Below the pieces are notes generated by a model, which was given only the letters and a program-made list of their open reading frames with translations, was not told where the DNA came from and did not search any database. DNA of 64,000 nucleotides, taken from the NCBI RefSeq assembly GCF_003254115.1, contig NZ_QKZV01000006.1:62001-126000 (forward strand), read 5' to 3'. The DNA comes from Hydrotalea sandarakina. Its GTDB lineage: Bacteria > Bacteroidota > Bacteroidia > Chitinophagales > Chitinophagaceae. Below, in pieces: positions 19,014 through 27,736 of the stretch. Each line of letters begins with the position of its first letter. The first letter of the stretch is position 1. Made by a program: the position numbers and the translations under genes.

Positions 19014-19099
19014 ATTCTTTTGGATTTATACAATTATAACGAATATTTTTGATCAAAGTTGCCTTCAATTTATTCACAACATGTTTAGAAATATTGTTT

Positions 19100-19504
19100 A
19101 TGAAAGTCAAAATTGATACCAAGGAAAAATTTACCGTTTTAACGCCAGAAGAGCCTGTTATTTATGACAATATGGCTGATGAATTAGCTGCTATGTGTCA
19201 ACAATATCTTCAGGGGTCACTCAAAAATCTCATTTTAAAGTTAAACAAAGTTCATGATATTGACGGCAATATAGCGCAAAAGATTATTGAAATACAACAA
19301 AGTTTTTACGATAATAGTGCTTCTTTTATTGTTTGTGAAATGAATAATAAAATAACGGATGTTTTTGAAAAAGAAGATTTGTTGGAAATGCTGAATTATA
19401 CCCCAACTGAAAGTGAAGCTTGGGATATTGTGCAAATGGAAGAGATTGAAAGAGAGTTACTGGATTCAAATGATTTTGAATTTGATACCGAGGACGATAA
19501 ATAA
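19100..19504 (+). CDS. STAS-domain-like small acidic protein
   Basis: This 134-residue cytosolic protein is read from ATG 19100; the upstream TTG extension (to 19049) is not convincing. Residues 1-90 resemble a STAS (anti-sigma-factor antagonist) fold: KFTVLTPEEPVIYDNMADELAAMC, then the strand NLILKLNKVHDIDGNIAQKIIEI and a later FIVCEMNNKITDVFEK strand-helix unit. The usual loop DSSGLG is replaced by DIDGNIA, so the phosphorylatable serine of SpoIIAA-type proteins is absent. A C-terminal tail of about 35 residues is strongly acidic. It lies 81 bases before RNase Z in the same direction. The fold call rests on pattern and is moderate; the role is unknown. Confidence 0.72.
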   Translation: MKVKIDTKEKFTVLTPEEPVIYDNMADELAAMCQQYLQGSLKNLILKLNKVHDIDGNIAQKIIEIQQSFYDNSASFIVCEMNNKITDVFEKEDLLEMLNYTPTESEAWDIVQMEEIERELLDSNDFEFDTEDDK

Positions 19505-19585
19505 ATTAAATTTGTAGCAAGTATTTTTTTAACACTTCATTGATAATACAAAATACTTGTTTCTTAAATTGAAAAAAAATCAATT

Positions 19586-20491
19586 ATGTTTGGAGTAACT
19601 ATTTTAGGCAATAACTCTGCTTTGCCTGCTTACGACAGGCATCCAACTGCGCAAATAGTTACCATTGGCGACCAACTCATTTTAATAGATTGCGGTGAAG
19701 GCACACAAACTCAATTAGCTAAGTATAAAATTAGAAGAAGTAAAATCAATCATATTTTAATATCCCATTTGCATGGCGACCATTACTTTGGTTTACCCGG
19801 TTTAATTACAAGTATGGGCCTGTTAGGCAGACAGAATGATTTGCATTTATATGCCCCTGCAGCATTAGAAAATATTATACAACTACAACTAAAAGCAGGT
19901 AGCACAGATTTGCCTTTTCAACTTCATTTTCATGCTTTAGAAAATTTTGAAAATATTTTAATAGATGATCCAAAATTCTCTGTGAAGCTTTTTCCTGTTG
20001 AACACAGAATACCTTGTTGGGGATTTATTATTAAGGAAAAACGCATGCCAAGAAAAATTAATAAAGAAGCAGTTATTGCTTATCATATACCGGCTGCATA
20101 TTATGAAGCTTTACAAAAAGGCGAAGATTATACCAACAAAGAGGGAACCGTTATTGCCAACGAACTACTCACTAATCCCAATAAGCCGGCAAAATCATAT
20201 GCTTACTGCGCCGACACTCGTTATACACCTGAAAATGCAATAGTTTGTGAGGGGGCATCCCTATTGTATCATGAAACTACTTATTTACAAAACTGTGAAC
20301 ACAAAGCCCTGGTACGTTATCATTCTACTACCATACAGGCTGCTACTTTTGCAGCTAAAGCACAAGTTAAAAAATTAATTATTGGGCACTTTAGCAGTAA
20401 ATATGAACAACTGGAAGAATTTCTGAAGGAAACACAACCCATTTTCCCAAACACTGATTTAGCTATTGAAGGGGTAACATATTTGGTTTAA
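19586..20491 (+). CDS. rnz: Ribonuclease Z (tRNA 3' endonuclease)
   Basis: This 301-residue metallo-beta-lactamase-fold nuclease removes 3' trailers from tRNA precursors. The zinc motif HLHGDH is at residues 61-66. Further ligands sit in VEHRIPCWGF (His), YCADTRYT (Asp) and IGHFSSKY (His). Length fits the short RNase Z form. This genome needs CCA addition after trimming, because the tRNA-Leu in this window has no encoded CCA and the CCA enzyme is also present. Its last four bases overlap the convergent esterase stop. Confidence 0.94.
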   Translation: MFGVTILGNNSALPAYDRHPTAQIVTIGDQLILIDCGEGTQTQLAKYKIRRSKINHILISHLHGDHYFGLPGLITSMGLLGRQNDLHLYAPAALENIIQLQLKAGSTDLPFQLHFHALENFENILIDDPKFSVKLFPVEHRIPCWGFIIKEKRMPRKINKEAVIAYHIPAAYYEALQKGEDYTNKEGTVIANELLTNPNKPAKSYAYCADTRYTPENAIVCEGASLLYHETTYLQNCEHKALVRYHSTTIQAATFAAKAQVKKLIIGHFSSKYEQLEEFLKETQPIFPNTDLAIEGVTYLV

Positions 20492-21639
20492 TAAAGCTGC
20501 ATTAACCAATTGTAAAAAGCCGGAAATTCTTGTCGCCAGTACTTTTCATTATGAGTACCGGGTGGGTATATTGATCGACGAATAACATGATTGGGGTAAG
20601 CATTTAAAGCATTAATAACTGCATCCATATCATTTACCATACTGGCACTCTCTTTTCCACCTGCATAAAAATAAAATACCGGTTTAAAGTTTTTTGCAGT
20701 ATTCAAATGCAGTTGCTGTGGCGTGTACAACCAAAACGCAGGTGAGAAAATACCTGCAGCGCCAAATACGTTTGGATATTTAACAGCCGCATAATAACTG
20801 ATTACAGCCCCCATACTGCTTCCTGCAATATAAGTATAGTCAGGTCCTTTTTTGGTTCGGTAATGATTGTCGATATAAGGCTTTAAAGTTTGTACTAAAA
20901 AATTAACATAAGCATCACCCTCAGCTTTTACTGAATCAGGTGTAGCTTTTCCAGCAGGTATATTAAACGGGCTGTATTCGCTTAAACGATTTTGGCCACC
21001 ATTATCAATACCCACTACAATGCAATATTTACCTAATTTCTGTGCAAGTGTATCTAAACATTCATCTATACCCCATTCACCGGCAAATGCAGTTTGTTCA
21101 TTAAACAAATTTTGTCCATCCTGCATATATAACACAGGATAAGTTTGCGAGCTTTGGTAATAATTTTTGGGCAAATAAATCCATATGCGCCTTTTAGTAT
21201 GCAATTGGGGCATATTAAAAGCTGTATCAATGATTGAAACCTGAAGGCTGGCAGTATAAGGTTTGGGTTTTTCAGGATAATCATCCTTCCATCCGGCAAT
21301 GGTTAATGAGGTATCAATATCATTGGTTACTTGCAAAATTCTATCATTCATATCACGCCCATCAGCCAAACATTCAACTTTATCAAAACTACCTCGTGTA
21401 AATTTAAAGGCATAGTTTCCGGGAGCCATATTTTTCAATACTATACCCAACCTATTACCGCCAAATGGTTTTAACTTATATTGTTCATCCTTGGGATTCC
21501 AATTATTGAAATTACCTGTTAAATACACAGCATCATTAGGTTTAGTAGCAATAGATGTTACCACCAACTTTACAGTATATTGAGCATTGCAAAGCTTAAT
21601 TGAAGATATAAAAACAACTAAAACAAATAGATATCGCAT
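20488..21639 (-). CDS. Secreted alpha/beta-hydrolase (esterase D/enterochelin esterase-like) with N-terminal carbohydrate-binding-like domain
   Basis: This 383-residue protein has a signal peptide ending KLCNA. Residues about 21-120 form a CBM48/CBM20-like beta-sandwich (AVYLTGNFNNWNPKDEQYKLKPF, APGNYAFKFTRG). The remainder is an alpha/beta-hydrolase of the putative esterase family with WIYLPKNYYQSSQTYPVLYMQDGQNLF, the nucleophile elbow GSSMGA, and a C-terminal PPGTHNEKYW histidine. Related proteins are feruloyl/acetyl esterases or enterochelin esterases. The starch-binding-like module suggests a polysaccharide ester substrate, but this is inference. The 3' end overlaps rnz by four bases tail to tail. 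Confidence 0.83.
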   Translation of the reverse strand: MRYLFVLVVFISSIKLCNAQYTVKLVVTSIATKPNDAVYLTGNFNNWNPKDEQYKLKPFGGNRLGIVLKNMAPGNYAFKFTRGSFDKVECLADGRDMNDRILQVTNDIDTSLTIAGWKDDYPEKPKPYTASLQVSIIDTAFNMPQLHTKRRIWIYLPKNYYQSSQTYPVLYMQDGQNLFNEQTAFAGEWGIDECLDTLAQKLGKYCIVVGIDNGGQNRLSEYSPFNIPAGKATPDSVKAEGDAYVNFLVQTLKPYIDNHYRTKKGPDYTYIAGSSMGAVISYYAAVKYPNVFGAAGIFSPAFWLYTPQQLHLNTAKNFKPVFYFYAGGKESASMVNDMDAVINALNAYPNHVIRRSIYPPGTHNEKYWRQEFPAFYNWLMQLY

Positions 21640-21665
21640 AATGAATAAAGGTACAGAACTACAAT

Positions 21666-21689
21666 AAAAAAGCCACCTTCATTGGTGGC
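21666..21689 (-). terminator. Rho-independent terminator of the LolA-like gene
   Basis: On the minus strand GCCACC and GGTGGC form a six-base-pair stem with a six-base loop, followed by a run of six Ts. It lies between the LolA-like stop and the esterase start, so it separates their transcripts. Confidence 0.68.
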
Positions 21690-21715
21690 AATTATGTTAA
21701 AAATATTGTATTATG

Positions 21716-22345
21716 TTAATCTAACAATTCTGCATCGGCAGGATAATTAGCACGTTTAAAAGTAAATGTTCCTTCAGGAAAGTTGGCATTGGTATTCATA
21801 TTGCTTATTAACACCACAGTCTTGTTATTGCTTTTATCTAAAATAACTGCTTTTGTAACTAAATGTTTTACTTTATTTATAAACAAATCAACTTTTTGAA
21901 AACTCCGTCTTTCGTCTTTGGGAAACATTTCTACTTGATAGTTAGGACCATTAGAAGGAATTAATTTATACGTAAAATCGTTATCGTATGAGCCGGATAA
22001 TAATTTTTGCGGACTTAAAGTAGCATTACTTTCTTCTACTGATGATTTGGTAATGGTTTTATTGCCATCATAATTATAAACATTTGTACCATCGCATATA
22101 ATTACGGTTTTTCCTTGTTTTAATAAATATTTATCGCCTTTCATTGAAAGCGTTCCGGTTTTAATTCCATTAGGTTTGCCTTTACTGGTAATAGATTCTA
22201 AAGTAAATTTTGCGGTAATACCCTTGGCAGCTTTAACCTTTTCACCTACTTCGCTTAAAATTTTTTTAGCTGCAGGATCATTTTGGGCTTGGGCCGTGAA
22301 AAAACTTATACTGAAAAAAGCTGCAACAAAAAACAAGTACTTCAT
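21716..22345 (-). CDS. LolA-like outer-membrane lipoprotein carrier
   Basis: This 209-residue periplasmic protein has a signal peptide (MKYLFFVAAFFSISFFTAQAQ). The body matches the LolA half-barrel pattern: ILSEVGEKVKAAKGITAKFTLES, GTLSMKGDKYLLKQGKTVIICDGTNVYNYDGN, LLSGSYDNDFTYKL and VILDKSNNKTVVLISNMN. LolA shuttles lipoproteins from the inner to the outer membrane. Bacteroidota carry divergent versions like this one. It lies 165 bases downstream of ftsK in the same orientation; LolA-FtsK adjacency is also known from other bacteria. No gene is visible in the 22346-22510 gap. Confidence 0.84.
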   Translation of the reverse strand: MKYLFFVAAFFSISFFTAQAQNDPAAKKILSEVGEKVKAAKGITAKFTLESITSKGKPNGIKTGTLSMKGDKYLLKQGKTVIICDGTNVYNYDGNKTITKSSVEESNATLSPQKLLSGSYDNDFTYKLIPSNGPNYQVEMFPKDERRSFQKVDLFINKVKHLVTKAVILDKSNNKTVVLISNMNTNANFPEGTFTFKRANYPADAELLD

Positions 22346-22510
22346 TGTAAAAATTTAGTGTTATTAAATATAAATTTTCAAATATAAAAGATGCAATATG
22401 CGACTTTTCTGAATTTCGGCCGCAAAGATAACACTTTATTAAGCTTTAGAACGCTGTATTGGTGGAATAGTTTATTGAGCTATTAAAAATGTGGGGAAGG
22501 AATATGCTAA

Positions 22511-25207
22511 TTATAGCATAGAATGTAAATACTCCTCCAGTTCAGATTCTGTTTTAAAACGCACTTCACGCGCTTTACTACCCTGGTTAGGGCCTACAAT
22601 ACCGGCAGCTTCTAATTGGTCCATTAACCGCCCGGCTCTATTATAGCCCAATTTCATACGACGTTGAATGAGTGAAGTGCTTCCAACCTGGTTTTGCACA
22701 ATTAAACGGGCAGCATCTTCAAATAAAGGATCACGGTCTGCCACATCCATTTCTTTTGCCTCTATATCTTTTTCATCAACATATTCTGGCAATAAGAAAG
22801 CATCAGGATAACCTCTTTGCTCTCCAATAAAATTACAAACCTTATCAACCTCAGGCGTATCTACAAAAGCACATTGCAAGCGAACAATCTCACCATTATA
22901 ATTGATCAACATATCGCCCTTACCAATCAGTTGTTCTGCACCGCCTGCATCCAAAATGGTTCTACTATCAATTTTGGAAGATACTTTAAAGGCAATACGA
23001 GCCGGGAAATTCGCTTTAATAGTACCTGTTATGATATTAACAGATGGCCTTTGTGTAGCAATAATTAAGTGAATACCCACAGCTCTGGCTAATTGTGCCA
23101 AACGTGCAATAGGCATTTCTACCTCTTTACCGGCAGTCATAATCAAATCAGCAAACTCATCCACTACCAAAACAATGAATGGCAGGAATTGATGGCCTTT
23201 TTGAGGATTTAAGCGACGTTCCGTAAACTTCTTATTATATTCTATTATGTTTCTTACCCCTGCTTCTTTCAATAAATCGTAGCGATTATCCATTTCAATA
23301 CATAGGGCATTTAATGTATTCACTACTTTTTTGGTATCTGTAATAATCGCCTCATCTTCACCGGGTAATTTTGCTAAGAAATGTTTCTCAATTACACGAT
23401 ACAAGCTTAGTTCTACTTTTTTAGGATCAACCAATACAAATTTTAGTTGAGATGGATGTTTTTTATACAACAAGGAAACTAATATAGCATTCAATCCAAC
23501 AGATTTACCTTGGCCGGTTGCACCTGCCATTAACAAGTGAGGCATGGAAGCTAAATCAACAATAAAATTTTCGTTATCAATTTTTTTACCAATGGCTATT
23601 GGCAATGAAAAATTGTTTTTCTGAAATTTTTCGCTTGACAGTAAAGTACGCATACTTACTACTGTTTTACGAATATTGGGCACTTCAATACCGATGGTTC
23701 CTTTTCCGGGAATAGGTGCAATGATACGAATACCTAAAGCGGCTAAACTTAAAGCTATATCATCTTCTAAATTTTTTATACGACTAATACGCACCCCAGG
23801 TGCAGGCACAATTTCATAAAGTGTAACCGTTGGACCAACGGTAGCGGCTATGCGTTGTATGGCAATATCATAATTCTGAAGAGTGGCAATAATTTGGTTT
23901 TTATTGGCTTCTAATTCAGCGGGGTCGTGTACAATTTTTTCGCTACCGTGCAAATCCAGTAAATCCAAAGTAGGAAATTGATAATTGCTTAATTCTGCCG
24001 TTGTATCATAAGGCTCACTAAGTATTGGTTCTATTTTTTTGGGTGAAGAAGTTACAGCCGCTTCGGTTGTTACTGGCTTAATTTCAAGCGGCATTTCAAC
24101 AGCGTCATCAATCATTAAAGCGGCGCCACCGGATTGCTTTTCATGTTCATTATTATTGATGTTGGGTGGCACATTTTTAGTAGGCACTGATGCATGCGCT
24201 AAAACCGGTTCAGCTTCCAATAATTCACTTTCCTCTGCTTCATGTTCCAAAATTTCTTGTTCCAATAATTCATTTTCATTATTATGCAGTACTGCATCTT
24301 TTTCCATTAGTTCAAACTGAACCAAAGGATCATGGGTATCCTTAGGCTCTTCGGCAGGAAGTATAACAGTGACATTACCTCCTTCATTTTTTAATTTATT
24401 AGCACTGGTCCATACTACTTCGTCCGCATTACCATTCACTTCTAATGGCACTTCATTAAATTCAGAACTTTCTTGTTGCCATTCTCTGTAAACCGGAATT
24501 TCATCGTTTTCCAAATTTGCATCCTGTTCATTTGTTGGTTCAGCAATAGCAGTATTTTGTTTTTTACTACTGCGCTTAAAATTTGGCCATTGGGGTATTC
24601 TAAAAGTTGGATTAAATCGCCAAATAATATAAGAGAAAACTGCAATTAAAATAAATGCAGCTGTACCTAATTTACCTAACCAATTCAAGAACCAGGTGTT
24701 TAACATATTGCCGACAGCCCCGCCCCATGCAAATTGCATATTGGTTGTTAAGTAGGTAGCAGTTAAGCTAATTAATAACAAGCCAACCAATACATAACGT
24801 ATATTTCTTTTAACTGAAAAAACTTTTTTAGTAAACAAGCCATTCACACCTACTACAAAAAAGAAAGTACAAAACAAATAAGCAGCAATGCCAAAACCTT
24901 TGTACATGAACAAATGAGCTGTATAAGCGCCTAATACTCCCAACAAATTAGCTATGCGTACATCTTCTAAGGAAAATATTTTTATGCCGAATTGCTGAAC
25001 TTTATCCTGATCATCTTGCCAAGTAAACAAATAAGAAGAAAAGGCAATGAATAAGAAGAAGGCAAATAAAAGGGATACTGCACCTGCAATTTTGGTAGTT
25101 CGCTCATCCTTTACCACTTCAGATACAGTTACTTCCACCTCTTTATCGGGTTGTAATTTTTCAGGATCAGGAGGTGGCGGCACATTCTTTTTTAAGCGGT
25201 TTGCCAT
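22511..25207 (-). CDS. ftsK: DNA translocase FtsK/SpoIIIE
   Basis: This 898-residue protein is read from ATG 25207 (MANRLKKNV...). A TTG at 25237 would add ten residues. The N-terminus has four to five membrane segments (about 45-210), then an acidic variable linker (about 230-430). A translocase motor follows, with DLASMPHLLMAGATGQGKSVGLN (Walker A), FVLVDPKKVEL and FIVLVVDEFADL (Walker B). The C-terminal gamma winged helix (GSTSLIQRRMKLGYNRAGRLMDQLE) would recognise polar DNA motifs. It pumps chromosome ends apart at the division septum and activates dimer resolution. A -7-like TAAATTTG (plus-strand 25213-25220) ends five bases before the ATG. Confidence 0.95.
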   Translation of the reverse strand: MANRLKKNVPPPPDPEKLQPDKEVEVTVSEVVKDERTTKIAGAVSLLFAFFLFIAFSSYLFTWQDDQDKVQQFGIKIFSLEDVRIANLLGVLGAYTAHLFMYKGFGIAAYLFCTFFFVVGVNGLFTKKVFSVKRNIRYVLVGLLLISLTATYLTTNMQFAWGGAVGNMLNTWFLNWLGKLGTAAFILIAVFSYIIWRFNPTFRIPQWPNFKRSSKKQNTAIAEPTNEQDANLENDEIPVYREWQQESSEFNEVPLEVNGNADEVVWTSANKLKNEGGNVTVILPAEEPKDTHDPLVQFELMEKDAVLHNNENELLEQEILEHEAEESELLEAEPVLAHASVPTKNVPPNINNNEHEKQSGGAALMIDDAVEMPLEIKPVTTEAAVTSSPKKIEPILSEPYDTTAELSNYQFPTLDLLDLHGSEKIVHDPAELEANKNQIIATLQNYDIAIQRIAATVGPTVTLYEIVPAPGVRISRIKNLEDDIALSLAALGIRIIAPIPGKGTIGIEVPNIRKTVVSMRTLLSSEKFQKNNFSLPIAIGKKIDNENFIVDLASMPHLLMAGATGQGKSVGLNAILVSLLYKKHPSQLKFVLVDPKKVELSLYRVIEKHFLAKLPGEDEAIITDTKKVVNTLNALCIEMDNRYDLLKEAGVRNIIEYNKKFTERRLNPQKGHQFLPFIVLVVDEFADLIMTAGKEVEMPIARLAQLARAVGIHLIIATQRPSVNIITGTIKANFPARIAFKVSSKIDSRTILDAGGAEQLIGKGDMLINYNGEIVRLQCAFVDTPEVDKVCNFIGEQRGYPDAFLLPEYVDEKDIEAKEMDVADRDPLFEDAARLIVQNQVGSTSLIQRRMKLGYNRAGRLMDQLEAAGIVGPNQGSKAREVRFKTESELEEYLHSML

Positions 25208-25318
25208 ATTAACAAATTTAAGCGAACTACCTGCCAATTTAAAAGAATGGCCGGATATGTGGATTATTTATTCAATACTAAGTAGTTATTCAGATTTTCT
25301 TAACCTAACTAAACCAAC

Positions 25319-25711
25319 CTAGCTTTTACGGTGTATGGCAATTGCCATGCAAACCCATCCTGCTATGAAAAACAATCCACCTAAAGGGGTAATGGGACCT
25401 ATTATGGGAATTAAAGTACTGTTATGCATGGCTTTTAAAAAAGTAATAGCATATAATGAACCTGAAAAAAACAAAATTCCAATTGCAAAAAAACGCCCTG
25501 ATGCACGCATCCAACGTCCGGGAAATGATTTGTACAAAACTCCCATGGCAATAATCGCCAGCACATGAAACATTTGATAATGAATGCCCGTTTCATATAC
25601 ATTTAATGTATCTGCATCAACCCACTGCTTTAATGTATGAGCGCCGAATGCACCTAATATAACGGTTAATGCCCCTAACCAAGCTGCTGTTGCTATAAAA
25701 CCTCTATGCAT
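25319..25711 (-). CDS. DUF423 family small membrane protein
   Basis: This 130-residue protein has four predicted membrane segments. The conserved DUF423 (YgdD) pattern is clear: a start of GFIATAAWLGALTVILGAFGAHTLKQ, then ETGIHYQMFHVLAIIAMG, ASGRFFAIGILFFSGSLYAI and ITPLGGLFFIAGWVCMAIA. The biochemical role of the family is unknown. It follows aroK by three bases on the minus strand, so the two are likely co-transcribed. Confidence 0.88.
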   Translation of the reverse strand: MHRGFIATAAWLGALTVILGAFGAHTLKQWVDADTLNVYETGIHYQMFHVLAIIAMGVLYKSFPGRWMRASGRFFAIGILFFSGSLYAITFLKAMHNSTLIPIIGPITPLGGLFFIAGWVCMAIAIHRKS

Positions 25712-25714
25712 GAT

Positions 25715-26296
25715 TTATAAATAATTATGTTGAAAATTATTTTTGAATAGCTGTTCTATTTCGTTTAGTAAGGAATGAATATTCAAGTTTACTTCATTCA
25801 TATGGATATGTGCTAATGCATAAAACTCGTTTCGCTCTTCTAACTTTTTGTTTAAAAAAACTTCTAAATCATTTACATTTTCAAAGTGTGCAATTAAAGG
25901 ACGATGTTTTTTTTCATGCCATAAGCGTTGAACTAATACATTTACAGGGGTGTTTAACCAAACCGTTATGCCATGTTCATTCATCCATTGCATATTTTGA
26001 TGAAAACAAGGTGTACCACCGCCTGTTGCTATAATGGTATGCTTTTGAATACCTATTTCCCTTAATACAGCAGCTTCTTCTTTTCTGAAATAGGCTTCAC
26101 CTGATTGTTCAAAAATATTGGCGATTGATTGGTGGTGCCTTTCTTCAATTAGCGCATCTAAATCTATTCCATTAAAATTTAAATGTTTTACTAATTGCTT
26201 ACAGCAATAACTTTTGCCACTACCCATCATTCCCACCAAAAAAACAGGTGGAAAATCTGAAAATTTTGGTTTAGTATGTTTCGAAGGGTCATTCAT
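25715..26296 (-). CDS. aroK: Shikimate kinase
   Basis: This 193-residue enzyme phosphorylates shikimate in the chorismate pathway. It has the P-loop GMMGSGKS near residues 22-29, the DLDALIEE shikimate-binding Asp motif, the EEAVLREI-type segment and ATGGGTP, and a lid region near HEKKHRPLI with the arginine. About 17 extra residues precede the core domain. It lies 19 bases downstream of glutaryl-CoA dehydrogenase and three bases upstream of the DUF423 gene on the same strand. Confidence 0.92.
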   Translation of the reverse strand: MNDPSKHTKPKFSDFPPVFLVGMMGSGKSYCCKQLVKHLNFNGIDLDALIEERHHQSIANIFEQSGEAYFRKEEAAVLREIGIQKHTIIATGGGTPCFHQNMQWMNEHGITVWLNTPVNVLVQRLWHEKKHRPLIAHFENVNDLEVFLNKKLEERNEFYALAHIHMNEVNLNIHSLLNEIEQLFKNNFQHNYL

Positions 26297-26315
26297 GTTT
26301 TCAAAAGTCCATCAA

Positions 26316-27500
26316 CTAATTAAATGCATTGAAGCCGGTAACATCCATACCGGTAATTAGTAAGTGAATATCATGCGTTCCCTCATAAGTAATTACACTT
26401 TCCAAATTCATCATATGACGCATTACAGAATATTCGCCGGTAATACCCATTCCACCCAACATTTGCCTGGCATCCCGTGCAATTTGTGTTGCTATTTCAC
26501 AACTGTTTCTTTTAGCCATGCTTACCTGAGCAGGTGTGGCTTTTCCTTCATTCATTAACACACCCAAACGCCAAACCAATAGTTGGGCCTTGGTTATTTC
26601 GGTAATCATTTCGGCTAATTTTTTTTGTTGCAATTGAAATGCACCAATGGGTTTACCAAACTGAACACGCTCTTGGCTATAACGCAAAGCCGTATCATAG
26701 CAATCCATTGCAGCCCCCAAAGCACCCCAAGCTATGCCGTAACGAGCTTTGGTTAAACAACTTAATGGCCCTTTTAAACCTTTTATGTTTGGTAATATAT
26801 TAGTTTTAGGCACCTTTACGTCATGAAACACCAGTTCACCGGTAGCACTGGCGCGCAAACTCCATTTGCCATGTGTAGTGGGTGTTGAAAACCCTTCCAT
26901 ACCTCTTTCTACAATTAATCCTTGTATTTCGCCATTATCATTCTTAGCCCATACAACAGCAACATCTGCAAATGGGGCATTGCTAATCCACATTTTGGCA
27001 CCATTCAAAATAACATGATCACCTGCATCGGTAAAATGGGTTAACATTCCGGCAGGATTGCTGCCGAAATTAGGCTCCGTTAAACCAAAACAACCTAGCC
27101 ATTCACCTGAAGCCAGCTTGGGTAAATATTTTTTACGCTGCTCTTCATTTCCATAAGCATATATAGGGAACATTACCAACGAGCCTTGCACACTGGCAGT
27201 AGAACGCACACCACTATCACCCCTTTCCAATTCCTGCATCATAAGTCCGTAGCTTATATAATCTAAACCACCACCGCCATATTCTGTGGGTATGGTAGGG
27301 CCAAAACAACCTAACTGCCCCAATTGTGCCACAATATGTTCGGGGAATGCGGCATTTTGGGCATATTCTTCAATAATGGGTGAAATTTCTTTTTTGACGT
27401 AATTCCGAACTGCATCACGAATCATTTTATGCTCTTCGGTTAATAAATCATCCAGTTGATAGTAATCGGGCGATTGAAATAAATCAGTTCTGGCAGCCAT
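26316..27500 (-). CDS. gcdH: Glutaryl-CoA dehydrogenase (acyl-CoA dehydrogenase family)
   Basis: This 394-residue flavoenzyme oxidises and decarboxylates glutaryl-CoA to crotonyl-CoA in lysine/tryptophan catabolism. The sequence matches the glutaryl-CoA dehydrogenase subgroup rather than generic acyl-CoA dehydrogenases: VRSTASVQGSLVMFPIYAYG, LGCFGLTEPNFGSNP, GKWSLRASATGELVF, ARYGIAWGALGAAMDCY and YEGTHDIHLLITG with catalytic Glu373. It is read on the minus strand upstream of aroK. Tryptophan dioxygenase and kynureninase are also in the window but in separate units. Confidence 0.92.
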   Translation of the reverse strand: MAARTDLFQSPDYYQLDDLLTEEHKMIRDAVRNYVKKEISPIIEEYAQNAAFPEHIVAQLGQLGCFGPTIPTEYGGGGLDYISYGLMMQELERGDSGVRSTASVQGSLVMFPIYAYGNEEQRKKYLPKLASGEWLGCFGLTEPNFGSNPAGMLTHFTDAGDHVILNGAKMWISNAPFADVAVVWAKNDNGEIQGLIVERGMEGFSTPTTHGKWSLRASATGELVFHDVKVPKTNILPNIKGLKGPLSCLTKARYGIAWGALGAAMDCYDTALRYSQERVQFGKPIGAFQLQQKKLAEMITEITKAQLLVWRLGVLMNEGKATPAQVSMAKRNSCEIATQIARDARQMLGGMGITGEYSVMRHMMNLESVITYEGTHDIHLLITGMDVTGFNAFN

Positions 27501-27736
27501 AATCGTTCATTTTTAAAATTGAATATTTGTAAGTGTTTTTTACATGCAGTTGTTGTATGAAGGCTTCGTTCAATCAATGAAACAAAAGTAGTGTGTTGTA
27601 AACAGCCTACCATATTTTGTTTGTTTTTTGTGCGAAAATTGCATTTACCGTTAATTTCATGGTGATTTTTTTCCCATTAAAGCCATAGTGATAGGGACTA
27701 AATTTATATTGATTAATAATTTGTAAAATTTCGTTC

